DNA from: Glycomyces sp. NRRL B-16210
GTDB taxonomy: Bacteria; Actinomycetota; Actinomycetes; Mycobacteriales; Micromonosporaceae
Assembly (NCBI RefSeq): GCF_000719515.1
Contig: NZ_JOGR01000004.1
Location: forward strand, 1-64,000
Direction of reading: 5' to 3'
Length of the DNA stretch: 64,000 bases
The position numbers were made by a program, and so were the translations under genes. Shown piece after piece: positions 17,704 through 26,735 of the stretch (positions are counted from its first letter, which is position 1; each line of letters starts with the position of its first letter). Below the pieces are notes generated by a model. It saw only the letters and a program-made list of their open reading frames with translations, searched no databases and was not told where the DNA came from.

Positions 17704-19209
17704 ATGACCGTACGCCGCATCATGGGCACCGAGATCGAATACGGGATCTCCGTGCCCGGCCAGCCGGGGGCCAACCCGATGGTGACCTCCTCGCAGATCG
17801 TCAACGCCTACGCCGCCCGCCCCGAGCTCTCCAAGGGCGGCCGCGCCAGGTGGGACTACGAGGAGGAGACCCCCCTTCGCGACGCGCGCGGTTTCACCTA
17901 CACCGGCGCGCTGTACGACCCCGCCGAGAACCTCGCCGACGAGGACTCCGGGCTCGCCAACGTCATCCTCACCAACGGCGCGCGCCTCTACGTCGACCAC
18001 GCGCACCCCGAGTACTCCACGCCCGAGGTCACCAACCCGCGCGAGATCGTCCTGTTCGACAAGGCCGGCGAGATGACCATGGCCGAGGCCGCCCTCCGCG
18101 CGGCCCACACGCCCGGCATCGGACCGATCAACCTGTACAAGAACAACACCGACAACAAGGGCGCCTCCTACGGCGCGCACGAGAACTACCTCATGTCGCG
18201 CCAGACCCCCTTCGCCGACATCGTCGCCCACTTCACGCCGTTCCTGGTCACCCGCCAGGTCTTCGCCGGGGCCGGGCGCATAGGCATCGGCCAGGACGCC
18301 TCCGAGCACCGCTTCCAGATCTCCCAGCGCGCCGACTTCTTCGAAGTCGAGGTGGGACTGGAGACCACGCTCAAGCGCCCGATCATCAACACCCGCGACG
18401 AGCCGCACGCCGACGCCGAGCGCTACCGGCGCCTGCACGTCATCATCGGCGACGCGAACCTCGCCGAGTACGCCACCTTCCTCAAGGTCGGCACCGCCTC
18501 GATCGTGCTCGCCATGATCGAGTCCGGGGCCTTCGACGGCTCCCTGGCCATCGCCGAGCCCGTCGCCGAACTGCGCGCCGTCAGCCACGACCCGACCCTC
18601 CAGCACAAGATCGAACTGCGCAACGGCAAGCGCCTCACCGCCGTCGAGCTCCAGCAGTCGATTCTGGAGCAGGCCGAGGCCTACTGCGGCGAGGACGCCG
18701 ACCCCGACACCCGCGAGGTCCTCGACCAGTGGGCCTACGTGCTCGACGCCCTGGCGCGCGACCCGATGGAGCTGGCCGACATGCTCGACTGGCCCGCGAA
18801 GCTCTCGCTGCTGGACCGCTACCGCGAACGCGAGAACCTCGACTGGGGCTCGGCCAAGCTCCAGGCGATCGACCTCCAGTACCACGACGTGCGCCCCGAG
18901 AAGGGCCTCTACCACCGCCTGGTCGCCCGCGGCAAGATGAAGCGCCTGCTGACCGACACCGAGATCATCGACGCGATGACCGAGCCGCCGGCCGACACGC
19001 GCGCGTTCTTCCGCGGGCGGTGCCTGGCCCGCTACCCCTCCGAGGTCGTCGCGGCCTCGTGGGACTCGGTCATCTTCGACGTCGGCGCCGACTCGCTCGT
19101 GCGAGTGCCCATGATGGAGCCCGAGAAGGGCACCAAAGCCCATGTGGGGGAGCTGTTCGAACGCTGCGCCGCGGCCAAGGACCTCCTCGACGTCATCACC
19201 GCCGACTAG
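17704..19209 (+). CDS. dop: Pup deamidase/depupylase
   Basis: The 501-aa enzyme of the carboxylate-amine ligase superfamily converts the C-terminal Gln of Pup to Glu and also removes Pup from substrates. MGTEIEYGIS at residues 7-16 forms the ATP/Mg site, and YVDHAHPEYSTPE holds the catalytic Asp region. The segment between about residues 35 and 80 (KGGRARWDYEEETPLRDARG) is the Dop-specific loop that is missing in PafA. The C-terminal part [19 protein letters not shown] is shared almost word for word with PafA downstream. The frame is open to 17614, but ATG 17704 gives the family length and a well-placed -10 box. Pup is encoded right after. Confidence 0.95.
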   Translation: MTVRRIMGTEIEYGISVPGQPGANPMVTSSQIVNAYAARPELSKGGRARWDYEEETPLRDARGFTYTGALYDPAENLADEDSGLANVILTNGARLYVDHAHPEYSTPEVTNPREIVLFDKAGEMTMAEAALRAAHTPGIGPINLYKNNTDNKGASYGAHENYLMSRQTPFADIVAHFTPFLVTRQVFAGAGRIGIGQDASEHRFQISQRADFFEVEVGLETTLKRPIINTRDEPHADAERYRRLHVIIGDANLAEYATFLKVGTASIVLAMIESGAFDGSLAIAEPVAELRAVSHDPTLQHKIELRNGKRLTAVELQQSILEQAEAYCGEDADPDTREVLDQWAYVLDALARDPMELADMLDWPAKLSLLDRYRERENLDWGSAKLQAIDLQYHDVRPEKGLYHRLVARGKMKRLLTDTEIIDAMTEPPADTRAFFRGRCLARYPSEVVAASWDSVIFDVGADSLVRVPMMEPEKGTKAHVGELFERCAAAKDLLDVITAD

Positions 19210-19320
19210 GCGGACCGATTCGGCCGCGGGAATATTACACAGCGGTACAGCGTCGTATCTGGCGTGCTGTCGTACTCTCGCGGTACGGTTTACGCACGAT
19301 CGAGGTAGAAGGGAACAGCT

Positions 19321-19536
19321 ATGGCAGCGAAGGACTCCGGCGGGCAGTCGCAGTCACAGCGGTCGCGGCAGGAAGCAGACGCCGAGGCCACCGAGGCCGC
19401 TGTAGACCCCGAGATTGCCGAACGCCACGAAGCGATCACCGAAGAAGTAGACGACCTGCTCGACGAGATCGACGAGGTCCTGGAGACCAACTCCGAGGAA
19501 TTCGTCCGCTCGTTCGTGCAAAAGGGCGGCCAGTAG
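19321..19536 (+). CDS. pup: prokaryotic ubiquitin-like protein Pup
   Basis: The 71-aa, mostly disordered, acidic tag is slightly longer than the 64-aa mycobacterial Pup. The C-terminal half DDLLDEIDEVLETNSEEFVR is the helix that binds the Mpa coiled coil and PafA. It ends VQKGGQ, so the product carries Gln and must be deamidated by Dop before PafA can ligate it. The ATG follows GAAGGGAA. It lies 111 nt after dop; the gap is AT-richer than its surroundings, so an own promoter is possible. Confidence 0.97.
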   Translation: MAAKDSGGQSQSQRSRQEADAEATEAAVDPEIAERHEAITEEVDDLLDEIDEVLETNSEEFVRSFVQKGGQ

Positions 19537-19692
19537 CGCCTCCCTGCCAGTGACAGGGCCACCTGGTGCGACGCGCAGGCGCATCGGGGGCCTTGCCCCA
19601 TACGTGGCGCCCCCGCACCCCCACCGAGCGGTGCCAGGGCCCCCAGCGGCGAGCCGCGCTTTCTGAATAGTGAGAAATAGGGAGGTCATGTC

Positions 19693-20529
19693 GTGACAGG
19701 TCAAGGATTCCCAGGCAAACTGCCCAACGCGTATATGACGGCCGGAACCTCCTCATTCTCGGAGTTCCTCACGCAGGTGGCACCGGAACTGGTGCCCGGG
19801 CGAAGGCCGCTGCCCCCCGGCGACTTCGCCGAGGTCAGCGCCCACGCCACCACGATCGTGGCCCTGCGCACCGCCGAAGGCGTGGTCATGGCCGGCGACA
19901 GGCGCGCCACCATGGGCAACTACATCTCCAGCCGCGACATCGAGAAGGTGTTCCCCGCCGACGGCTACTCGCTCGTCGGCATCGCGGGCACCGCCGGTCT
20001 CGGCCTCGAACTGGTCAAGCTCTACCAGCTCGAACTCGAGCACTACGAGAAGATCGAGGGCGCCCCGCTCACCTTGAGCGGCAAGGCCAACCGCCTCGCC
20101 ACCATGCTGCGCGGCAACCTCGGCATCGCCCTCCAGGGCCTCGCGGTCGTGCCCCTGTTCGCCGGATTCGACCTCGACGCGGCCTCGGTCGCCGAAGCCG
20201 GCAAGATCTACAGCTTCGACGTCGTCGGCGGCATCTACGCCGAACGCGACTTCGACTCGATCGGCTCGGGCTCGATCTTCGCCAAGAGCTCGCTCAAGAA
20301 GCGCTACCACCGGGACATCGCCACCGACGACGCGGTCAAGATCGCCGTCGAGTCCCTCTACGACGCCGCCGACGACGACTCCGCCACCGGCGGGCCCGAC
20401 CCGACCCGCGACCTCTACCCGGTGGTCATGACCGCCACGGTGGACGGTGCCAAGCGGATCGACGAGTCCACCGTGGCCGAAGTCGCCCGAGCGGTGATCG
20501 CGGCCCGCACCGAGAACCCCTACGGATAA
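19693..20529 (+). CDS. prcB: 20S proteasome beta subunit
   Basis: The 278-aa precursor of the catalytic subunit carries a 52-residue propeptide. Self-cleavage should expose Thr53 in VSAHATTIVALRTAEG, giving a mature chain of 226 aa. The active-site set Thr53, Asp69 in VMAGDRRAT and Lys85 in DIEKVFPAD is present. The residue before Thr is Ala, where mycobacterial and streptomycete subunits have Gly. The GTG start at 19693 follows GGGAGG at 19679-19684; the ATG at 19688 is followed at once by a stop. prcA begins 15 nt downstream, so the two are cotranscribed. Confidence 0.96.
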   Translation: MTGQGFPGKLPNAYMTAGTSSFSEFLTQVAPELVPGRRPLPPGDFAEVSAHATTIVALRTAEGVVMAGDRRATMGNYISSRDIEKVFPADGYSLVGIAGTAGLGLELVKLYQLELEHYEKIEGAPLTLSGKANRLATMLRGNLGIALQGLAVVPLFAGFDLDAASVAEAGKIYSFDVVGGIYAERDFDSIGSGSIFAKSSLKKRYHRDIATDDAVKIAVESLYDAADDDSATGGPDPTRDLYPVVMTATVDGAKRIDESTVAEVARAVIAARTENPYG

Positions 20530-20544
20530 GGAGAGGAGCCGGAC

Positions 20545-21306
20545 ATGGCCATGCAGTTCTACACCAGTCCCGAACAGATCATGCGGGACCGGGCCGAGTT
20601 CGCACGCAAGAACATCTCCCGGGGCCGCAACGTCGTGGTGCTCTCCTGCGCCGACGGCGTCCTGCTCGTCGCCGAGAACGTCTCCTCGGCCCTCCACAAG
20701 GTCTACGAGCTCTACGACCGCATCGGCTTCGCCGCGGTCGGCAAGTACAACGAGTTCGAGAACCTCCGCACCGCCGGGGTCCGGATGGCCGACCTGCGCG
20801 GCTACTCCTACGACCGCCGCGACGTCACCGCCGCCAGCCTCGCCAAGGCCTTCGCGCAGACGCTCGGCGCGATCTTCTCGGAGCAGACCAAGCCCTTCGA
20901 GGTCGAGATCTGCGTCGCCGGCGTCGGCACCGCGCCCGAGGCCGACGAGCTCTACCGGCTCACCTTCGACGGATCGATCAACGACGAACCGGGCTACCTC
21001 GCCATGGGCGGGGCCGCCGACCAGCTCAAAGAGGTCCTCGCCGAGGGCCACGACTTCGAGGCACCGCTCGCCGACGCGTTCGCGCTGGCGCTGCGGGCGC
21101 TCTCCTCGGACGGCGGCAACGGCACCCGCAGGGAGCTGACCACCGACGTCTTGGAGGTCGCGGTCCTGGAGCGGGCCCGGCCCGGCCGGGCCTTCAGGCG
21201 CATCGAGGGCCTCGCCCTCGACGCGCTCATGCCGGCCGCCGAGACCGAAGAAGCCGAAGCGGACGACGAGGCCGAGGGCGAGACGCCCGAGGCCGACGAG
21301 TCCTGA
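20545..21306 (+). CDS. prcA: 20S proteasome alpha subunit
   Basis: The 253-aa alpha subunit forms the outer rings and the gate of the core particle. It opens with [20 protein letters not shown], the H0 helix region of actinobacterial alpha subunits, and lacks the Thr nucleophile. [10 protein letters not shown] and EICVAGVG are typical of the family. The last 20 residues are strongly acidic ([19 protein letters not shown]). The ATG follows AAGGAGAGGAG, a strong ribosome binding site. Confidence 0.95.
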   Translation: MAMQFYTSPEQIMRDRAEFARKNISRGRNVVVLSCADGVLLVAENVSSALHKVYELYDRIGFAAVGKYNEFENLRTAGVRMADLRGYSYDRRDVTAASLAKAFAQTLGAIFSEQTKPFEVEICVAGVGTAPEADELYRLTFDGSINDEPGYLAMGGAADQLKEVLAEGHDFEAPLADAFALALRALSSDGGNGTRRELTTDVLEVAVLERARPGRAFRRIEGLALDALMPAAETEEAEADDEAEGETPEADES

Positions 21307-21313
21307 CGACCAG

Positions 21314-21347
21314 TCCGCAGCGGCGGCGCCATCGCCGCCGCTGCGGA
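21314..21347 (+). terminator. hairpin after prcA
   Basis: A perfect 14-bp stem (21314-21327 with 21334-21347) with a 6-nt loop starts 8 nt after the prcA stop. No U-run follows. The rest of the 302-bp gap to pafA holds no recognisable gene; a promoter for pafA lies at its end. Confidence 0.65.
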
Positions 21348-21596
21348 ACCCGCGGCCCCGCGCCGCGGACGAGCACCGAACCGAACTTCGCCGACCGACG
21401 AGAGCGACCGTCCAGCAGATGCGCGGACACCGAAGGCGGCAGCCGGCCGCCGACACCGCGAACGCGCATTCGTACCACGCAAATGGACGGTCACCGGGGC
21501 CCCGCGGCCCCGGTGCGAACGCCAAGACATCCACAACGCCCGTAGCGGTACGGAACCGTTCGACCGCGAGGGGTGTTCTCCTCAATCGAATCGGGG

Positions 21597-21602
21597 TAGG
21601 GT
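21597..21602 (+). promoter_or_regulatory. leaderless promoter of pafA
   Basis: TAGGGT ends 6 nt before the pafA ATG at 21609. With the hairpin after prcA this makes pafA the head of a new transcript. Confidence 0.6.
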
Positions 21603-21608
21603 TTCGAC

Positions 21609-22967
21609 ATGGACAGGCGCATTTTCGGACTGGAGACCGAATACGGGGTCACTTGCACCTTCAGGGGACAGCGCCGCCTGTCTCCGGACGAAGTGGCCCG
21701 ATACCTCTTCAGGCGAGTGGTCTCCTGGGGCCGCTCCTCCAACGTGTTCCTCCGCAACGGCGCCCGCCTCTACCTCGACGTGGGCTCCCACCCCGAGTAC
21801 GCCACCCCCGAATGCGACTCGGTCGAGGACCTCGTCAAGCACGACCGGGCCGGTGAGCGCATCCTCGAAGGCCTCATGATCGACGCCGAGAAGCGCCTCC
21901 ACGACGAGGGCATCGCCGGGGACATCTACCTGTTCAAGAACAACACCGACTCGGCCGGGAACTCCTACGGCTGCCACGAGAACTACCTCGTCAGCCGCCA
22001 CGGCGAATTCGGGCGCCTCGCCGAGGTCCTCATCCCGTTCCTGGTCACCCGCCAGCTCATCTGCGGGGCCGGCAAGGTCCTCCAGACCCCCCGCGGGGCC
22101 CGATTCTGCCTCTCCCAGCGCGCCGAGCACATCTGGGAGGGCGTCTCCTCGGCCACCACCCGCTCGCGCCCGATCATCAACACCCGCGACGAGCCGCACG
22201 CCGACGCCGAGCGCTACCGGCGCCTGCACGTCATCGTCGGCGACTCCAACATCAACGAGGTCACCACCATGCTCAAGGTCGGCTCGGCCGACCTGGTGCT
22301 GCGGATGATCGAGACCGGCGTGACCATGCGCGACCTGACCCTGGAGAACCCCATCCGGGCCATCCGCGAGATCAGCCACGACACGACCGGCAAGCGCCTG
22401 GTGCGCCTGGCGAGCGGCCGCGAAGCCTCCGCATTGGACATCCAGCGCGAATACCTCGAGAAGGCCATCGACTTCGTCGACCAGCGCGGCGCCGACGCGA
22501 ACACCAAGCGCGTCATCGACCTGTGGGGCCGGGTCCTCCAGGCCGTCGAGTCCGACGACCTCGACTCGGTCTCGCGCGAGATCGACTGGGTCGCCAAGCA
22601 CAAGCTCATCGAGCGCTACCGCGAGAAGCGCGGCCTGGCGCTGTCGAGCCCGCGCGTCGCCCAGCTCGACCTCGCCTACCACGACATCCGCCGCGGCCGC
22701 GGCCTGCACCACCTCATGGAGAAGCGCGGCGAGGCCGAGCGGATCACCCACGACGTCGAGGTCTTCGAGGCCAAGGAGGTCCCGCCGCAGACCACCCGGG
22801 CGCGGCTGCGCGGCGAGTTCATCCGCAAGGCCCAGGAGAAGCGCCGCGACTTCACCGTCGACTGGGTCCACCTGAAGCTCAACGACCAGGCCCAGCGCAC
22901 CGTCCTGTGCAAGGACCCGTTCCGCTCCAGGGACGAGCGCGTCGACAAGCTCATCGCCAGCATGTGA
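21609..22967 (+). CDS. pafA: Pup--protein ligase
   Basis: The 452-aa ligase uses ATP to phosphorylate the C-terminal Glu of Pup and joins it to substrate lysines. The start [16 protein letters not shown] sets the ATP site, and [16 protein letters not shown] holds the catalytic Asp. The length equals Mycobacterium PafA (452 aa), and the Dop-specific loop is absent. The block [19 protein letters not shown] is shared with Dop and shows their common origin. A small membrane-protein gene starts 7 nt downstream. Confidence 0.96.
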   Translation: MDRRIFGLETEYGVTCTFRGQRRLSPDEVARYLFRRVVSWGRSSNVFLRNGARLYLDVGSHPEYATPECDSVEDLVKHDRAGERILEGLMIDAEKRLHDEGIAGDIYLFKNNTDSAGNSYGCHENYLVSRHGEFGRLAEVLIPFLVTRQLICGAGKVLQTPRGARFCLSQRAEHIWEGVSSATTRSRPIINTRDEPHADAERYRRLHVIVGDSNINEVTTMLKVGSADLVLRMIETGVTMRDLTLENPIRAIREISHDTTGKRLVRLASGREASALDIQREYLEKAIDFVDQRGADANTKRVIDLWGRVLQAVESDDLDSVSREIDWVAKHKLIERYREKRGLALSSPRVAQLDLAYHDIRRGRGLHHLMEKRGEAERITHDVEVFEAKEVPPQTTRARLRGEFIRKAQEKRRDFTVDWVHLKLNDQAQRTVLCKDPFRSRDERVDKLIASM

Positions 22968-22974
22968 GAATGCG

Positions 22975-23211
22975 GTGATGACCGAGACGCAGCGCGAACC
23001 AGGCGACGAACGGACTCGTGAGGCGCGGACCGCCCGCTCCGGCGGGCTCGGCGCCCTCGACCCGGTCGCGGCCTACGAGCGGCGCACCGCCCGCATCCGC
23101 GAGGAGATCGCCCGCAACCGCCGCGGCGAGTACACGGTCCCGACCTGGGTCCTGGCACTCGCGCTGGCGGCCGTGGTCGGCGTCTGGGTCCTGATCCTGT
23201 TCGTGCTCTAG
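22975..23211 (+). CDS. 78-aa single-helix membrane protein
   Basis: I do not recognise this family. The protein has a charged N-terminal half rich in Arg and Glu (EERTAR- and RIREEIARNRRGEY-like) and one C-terminal membrane helix (residues about 57-78, VPTWVLALALAAVVGVWVLI). This gives a tail-anchored topology with the bulk in the cytosol. It starts 7 nt after pafA (GTG 22975 or ATG 22978), so it is expected to be cotranscribed with the Pup ligase. The ribosome binding site is weak, which fits coupled translation. A link to pupylation at the membrane is only an inference from position. Confidence 0.68.
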   Translation: MMTETQREPGDERTREARTARSGGLGALDPVAAYERRTARIREEIARNRRGEYTVPTWVLALALAAVVGVWVLILFVL

Positions 23212-23322
23212 CGAACCGCGAGAACACAGCAAGCGACGCCCCGCCCGCGCGAAAGCGCCGGCGGGGCGCTTCGCGTCGGCAATCGTGCGGCAGGGCCGCC
23301 GCGAGGCCGCCGGCGTGCCCGG

Positions 23323-23443
23323 GCAGTGCGTGAACTGGAAGCCTCGAATCCCGCAGGCGCGCCCCGCTTGCGCTGGCAAGTGTGCGGCGGCAGCGCATGT
23401 GCAGTGCGCGAACTGGAAGCTTCAAATCTCGCGGGCGCGCCCT
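23323..23443. repeat. imperfect direct repeat, two 43-bp units
   Basis: Unit 1 (23323-23365) and unit 2 (23401-23443) start with GCAGTGCG and share GAACTGGAAGC and GGCGCGCCC. They differ at 6 of 43 positions, and all six differences are transitions. The period is 78 bp. The spacer holds a small hairpin, CTTGC-GCTG-GCAAG at 23367-23380. The 342-bp gap 23212-23553 shows no convincing gene besides this. Confidence 0.8.
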
Positions 23444-23553
23444 GCCCGAGCGACATGACGTCGGGGTCGGACCGCGCCGAACCGTGTCTTGCGCGAAAGG
23501 AGGAGTCACCGAATGCGGCCCCTCCGCAGCGTCCGCCTTCCGGCGCGCCCGCT

Positions 23554-24645
23554 TCAGGCCGCGAGCTTCGCGATCTGCGCCGCGTGGCGGCCCGCTGCCG
23601 CCGCGGCCACGAAGTACACCCGGTCGCGATCGAGCCCCCGGCCCATCGTCGACAGCTTCACCGGCAGGGCCTCCATCGCCTCGACCAGGCCCGAACCGTC
23701 GACCTCGATCTGCCGGTGCCGCTCGGGCAGGGCCGCGAGCTGCTCGCGGATCTTGCCTTCGAGGTCGGCCGGCAGCTCGTCGGGCACCGGCACGTCCGCC
23801 GCCGCCAGAGCGACCTTGCCGTACGCGGTCATCGAGTGGTGCGAGATCCCGCGGTGGCGCTCGCGCGCGTCGCCCTCGGAGATCCGCAGCGACGCCACCG
23901 GCCGCCCGCCGAGCACCGAGGCGGCGTTGACCGCCTCGCCCGCGGCCGTCCCCGAGAAGCCCCACACCGTGCCCGTCCCCAGGTTCCCCGGGCCCTGCGC
24001 GACGATCGCGATGTCGGCGCCGCCGACCACCCGCGCCGCGATGAGCGCGTTGTGCACGTTCGTGGCCTCCAGGTCCCCGCCGAAGCACTGCCCGGCCGTC
24101 ACCACCGTGCACAGCCGGTCCGACAACTGGTCGAGCTGGCGCGAGAACCACGACGGCAGCGCCCCGCCGTCGGTCATCACATAGGCGACCTTCGCGCCCG
24201 GCGCCGTCGCGTGGATCCCGGCGAGCACCGGCGCCAGCGCCGAGTGCAGGTCTGCCACGACCACCGGCATCCCGCCGAGGTCCTCGCAGGCCTCCACGGC
24301 CGCCCGGTGCGGCGAGTCGTCCTCGTCCACGGCCAGGCGCATCGCCTGCATCGGCGTGTAGCGGGCCTTGACGATGTGCCCAGGCCCCTCCACGTCCGCC
24401 GGGAGCCGCTCGGGCACCGCCACGACCAGCGCGTACCCGCCCGTGCCCAGGCCCTTCGCGATGGCGTTGCAGTTGAGGAGCACCCGGTCGCCGACTTCGG
24501 GGACGCCGACCAGCTCGTCGTAGGCCAGGCCCCGGCACGCGAACGCGTCCTCGCCCTCGCGGGCCTCGACGTCGACCTCGAGCTCGGTGCATCCGCGCCA
24601 GCCGCCGCGCACCCCGGTGACGGTCCCGTATCGCCATCTGATCAC
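23554..24645 (-). CDS. DUF3866 family protein
   Basis: The 363-aa protein belongs, by its overall pattern, to the actinobacterial DUF3866 family, found next to the pafABC genes. It starts with a small beta-rich domain (residues 1-60, MIRWRYGTVTGVRGGWRGC), contains VLLNCNAIAKGLGTGGYALV, and then a Rossmann-like body with DLHSALAPVLAG, MTDGGALP and QGPGNLGTGTVWGFSGT. The glycine-rich segments suggest nucleotide or phosphate binding, but no activity is known. The GTG lies 6 nt after TACTGT (24652-24657), so the transcript should be leaderless. It diverges from pafB. Confidence 0.75.
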   Translation of the reverse strand: MIRWRYGTVTGVRGGWRGCTELEVDVEAREGEDAFACRGLAYDELVGVPEVGDRVLLNCNAIAKGLGTGGYALVVAVPERLPADVEGPGHIVKARYTPMQAMRLAVDEDDSPHRAAVEACEDLGGMPVVVADLHSALAPVLAGIHATAPGAKVAYVMTDGGALPSWFSRQLDQLSDRLCTVVTAGQCFGGDLEATNVHNALIAARVVGGADIAIVAQGPGNLGTGTVWGFSGTAAGEAVNAASVLGGRPVASLRISEGDARERHRGISHHSMTAYGKVALAAADVPVPDELPADLEGKIREQLAALPERHRQIEVDGSGLVEAMEALPVKLSTMGRGLDRDRVYFVAAAAAGRHAAQIAKLAA

Positions 24646-24651
24646 GCCCGG

Positions 24652-24750
24652 ACAGTATCAAAGCGGCCCACCCGGATCCGTGGACGCCTCGCGAGGACGC
24701 GCGCCACGCGGCGGACGTGATGGCGGCCCCCGGGCGACAGGGCATAGGCT
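24652..24750. promoter_or_regulatory. divergent leaderless promoters DUF3866/pafB
   Basis: TACTGT (24652-24657, minus) lies 6 nt before the DUF3866 GTG, and TAGGCT (24745-24750, plus) lies 6 nt before the pafB GTG. The 111-bp gap would carry both promoters. Confidence 0.6.
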
Positions 24751-24756
24751 GGGCGG

Positions 24757-25734
24757 GTGTCCAACGATCGCACTGAACGACTGGTGAACCTGGTGCTCTG
24801 CCTGCTGTCCACGCGGCGTTTCCAGACCGCCGGGCGGATCGCCCGGATCGTCCCCGGATACGAGCACGACTACGAGGACAAGAAGTCCCACGACGCCTTC
24901 CAGCGCAAGTTCGAACGCGACAAGGCCGAACTGCGGCGCATCGGCATCCCGCTCCAGTCCGGCACCGACCTCCTCGGCGACGCCGAGCCGGGCTACCGGA
25001 TCGCCCGCTCCGACTTCGAGCTGCCGCAGATCGAGTTCACCGACGCCGAGGCCGCCGCCGTGGCAGCCGCCGCGCGCCTGTGGCAGCAGCCCGAACTCCA
25101 GTCCGGGTCCGCCGAGGCGCTGCGCAAGCTCCGCGCCGCCGGGATCGACGTCGAGTCCCACGCCGCCGCCTCCCCGGTCAAGGCCCTGCCTGGCGCCGAG
25201 TCCGCGCTCGCGCCGTTCCTCGAGGCGGTCGCCTCCCGCCGCGCGGTCGTCTTCGACTACCTCGGCGCCCGCGACGAGTCCCCCCAGCAGCGGCGCCTCC
25301 AGCCGTGGGGCTGCGCGGCCTGGCGCGGGCGCTGGTACGTCGCCGGATACGACCTCGACCGCGGCGCCCAACGCTGCTTCCGGCTCTCGCGCATCCCCGG
25401 GAAGGTTCGCCTCACCGGACCCGAAGGCGCCTACACGATCCCCGACGGGGTCGACGTGCTCGCCTTCGCCTCCGCCTCCGAGGCCCACCAGCCGCCCTCC
25501 CGGGCCCGCATCGTCGTGCGCCCGCGCCGCGCCTGGGGCGTGCGCCGCCGCGTCGACCAGATCGGCCCCCGCACCCCTGAAGGCGACGAGGCCCGCTTCT
25601 CCTACACCGACACGACCCAGACCGCCGCCTGGCTCGCCTCCTTCGGACCCGACGTGCTCGTGCTGGAGCCGCCCGAACTGGTCAAGGAGACCGTCGCCTG
25701 CCTCCAGGCCCTCGCCGACGAGGAGCGCCCGTGA
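24757..25734 (+). CDS. pafB: WYL-domain transcription regulator PafB
   Basis: The 325-aa protein has an N-terminal winged helix (residues 5-75, RLVNLVLCLLSTRRFQTAGRI) and a WYL domain (about 140-225) with RRLQPWGCAAWRGRWYVAGY and RCFRLSRI, then a WCX-type C-terminal extension. With PafC it forms the PafBC activator, known in mycobacteria to switch on the SOS-independent DNA-damage response; WYL domains bind single-stranded nucleic acid. GTG 24757 is 6 nt after TAGGCT, so no leader is expected. pafC follows after 36 nt. Confidence 0.93.
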   Translation: MSNDRTERLVNLVLCLLSTRRFQTAGRIARIVPGYEHDYEDKKSHDAFQRKFERDKAELRRIGIPLQSGTDLLGDAEPGYRIARSDFELPQIEFTDAEAAAVAAAARLWQQPELQSGSAEALRKLRAAGIDVESHAAASPVKALPGAESALAPFLEAVASRRAVVFDYLGARDESPQQRRLQPWGCAAWRGRWYVAGYDLDRGAQRCFRLSRIPGKVRLTGPEGAYTIPDGVDVLAFASASEAHQPPSRARIVVRPRRAWGVRRRVDQIGPRTPEGDEARFSYTDTTQTAAWLASFGPDVLVLEPPELVKETVACLQALADEERP

Positions 25735-25770
25735 CCGCGGCCCACCCGCACCAGGACCGGAGGCACCGCC

Positions 25771-26703
25771 GTGACCAGTAGACTCGCCCGCCTGCTCAAC
25801 CTCGTCCCGTACCTCGTCTCGCGGCCCGAGGGCGTCCCCCTCGCCGAACTCGCGGCCGACTTCGGCGTCTCGGTCGAGCAGATCCAGGACGACCTGACCA
25901 TGCTGTGGATGTGCGGCCTGCCCGGCTACGGCCCCGGCGACCTCATCGACCTCGCCTTCGACGCCGACACCGTCCGCGTCCTCTTCGCCGCCGGCATGGA
26001 CCGCCCCGTCCGCCTCGCCGCCCACGAGGCCCTCGCCCTCTCGGTCGCCCTGCGCGTCCTCGCCGACACCCCCGGCGTCGGCGACCGGGCCGCGATCGCC
26101 TCCGCGCTCGACAAGCTCGCCGCCGCCGCGGGCGAGGCCCCCGCCGACGTCACCGTCCGCGACTCCGTCGCCGACCCCGGCGCCGAGCGCTACGCCGACC
26201 TCGTCGCCTCCGGCCACGCCGCCCGCATCACCTACTACTCCGCCAGCCGCGACACCACCTCCGAACGCGTCGTCGACCCCATCGAGGTCGTCGCCGCCGA
26301 CGGCCACGCCTACCTGCGCGCCTGGTGCCGCACCGCCGGGGAGATCCGCCAGTTCCGCATCGACCGCATCGACGCCTGCGCCGAACTCGACGAACCCTCC
26401 GAACCCCTGCGCCTGACCAACCAGCCCGCGCCGACCGCGTTCCTCGAATCCGAACTGCCCCGCATCGAACTGCTCCTCGGCCCCGGCGCCAAGAGCGTCA
26501 CCGACTCCTACCCGTGCGAAAGCGTCACCGGCGAACCCGACGGGCGCCGCCGCGTCACCATGCGCGTGCGGGACCTCGACTGGGCCCGCCGGTTCGTCCT
26601 CGGCCTCGGCGGCGAAGCCGAAGTCCTCGCCCCCGCCGAACTGCGCGAATCGGTCCGACAGAGCGCCCGCGCCGCGCTGGCGCGCTACGCCGCGGCCGCC
26701 TGA
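25771..26703 (+). CDS. pafC: WYL-domain transcription regulator PafC
   Basis: The 310-aa partner of PafB has a degenerate N-terminal winged helix (RLLNLVPYLVSRPEGVPLAE; DFGVSVEQIQDDLTMLW), a WYL domain with YYSASRDTTSERVVDPIEVV and AYLRAWCRTAGEIRQFRIDRI, and a C-terminal WCX segment. PafB and PafC are separate genes here, not fused as in some actinobacteria. GTG at 25771 follows GGAGG with good spacing. Confidence 0.93.
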   Translation: MTSRLARLLNLVPYLVSRPEGVPLAELAADFGVSVEQIQDDLTMLWMCGLPGYGPGDLIDLAFDADTVRVLFAAGMDRPVRLAAHEALALSVALRVLADTPGVGDRAAIASALDKLAAAAGEAPADVTVRDSVADPGAERYADLVASGHAARITYYSASRDTTSERVVDPIEVVAADGHAYLRAWCRTAGEIRQFRIDRIDACAELDEPSEPLRLTNQPAPTAFLESELPRIELLLGPGAKSVTDSYPCESVTGEPDGRRRVTMRVRDLDWARRFVLGLGGEAEVLAPAELRESVRQSARAALARYAAAA

Positions 26704-26729
26704 CCCCAGGGCGCTCGCACCGCTACACT
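26700..26729 (+). promoter_or_regulatory. sigma-A-type leaderless promoter
   Basis: CTGACC (26700-26705) and TACACT (26724-26729) are 18 bp apart and match the -35 and -10 consensus well. The -10 box ends 6 nt before the ATG of the 69-aa gene. The -35 box overlaps the pafC stop codon. Confidence 0.65.
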
Positions 26730-26735
26730 GAAGCG

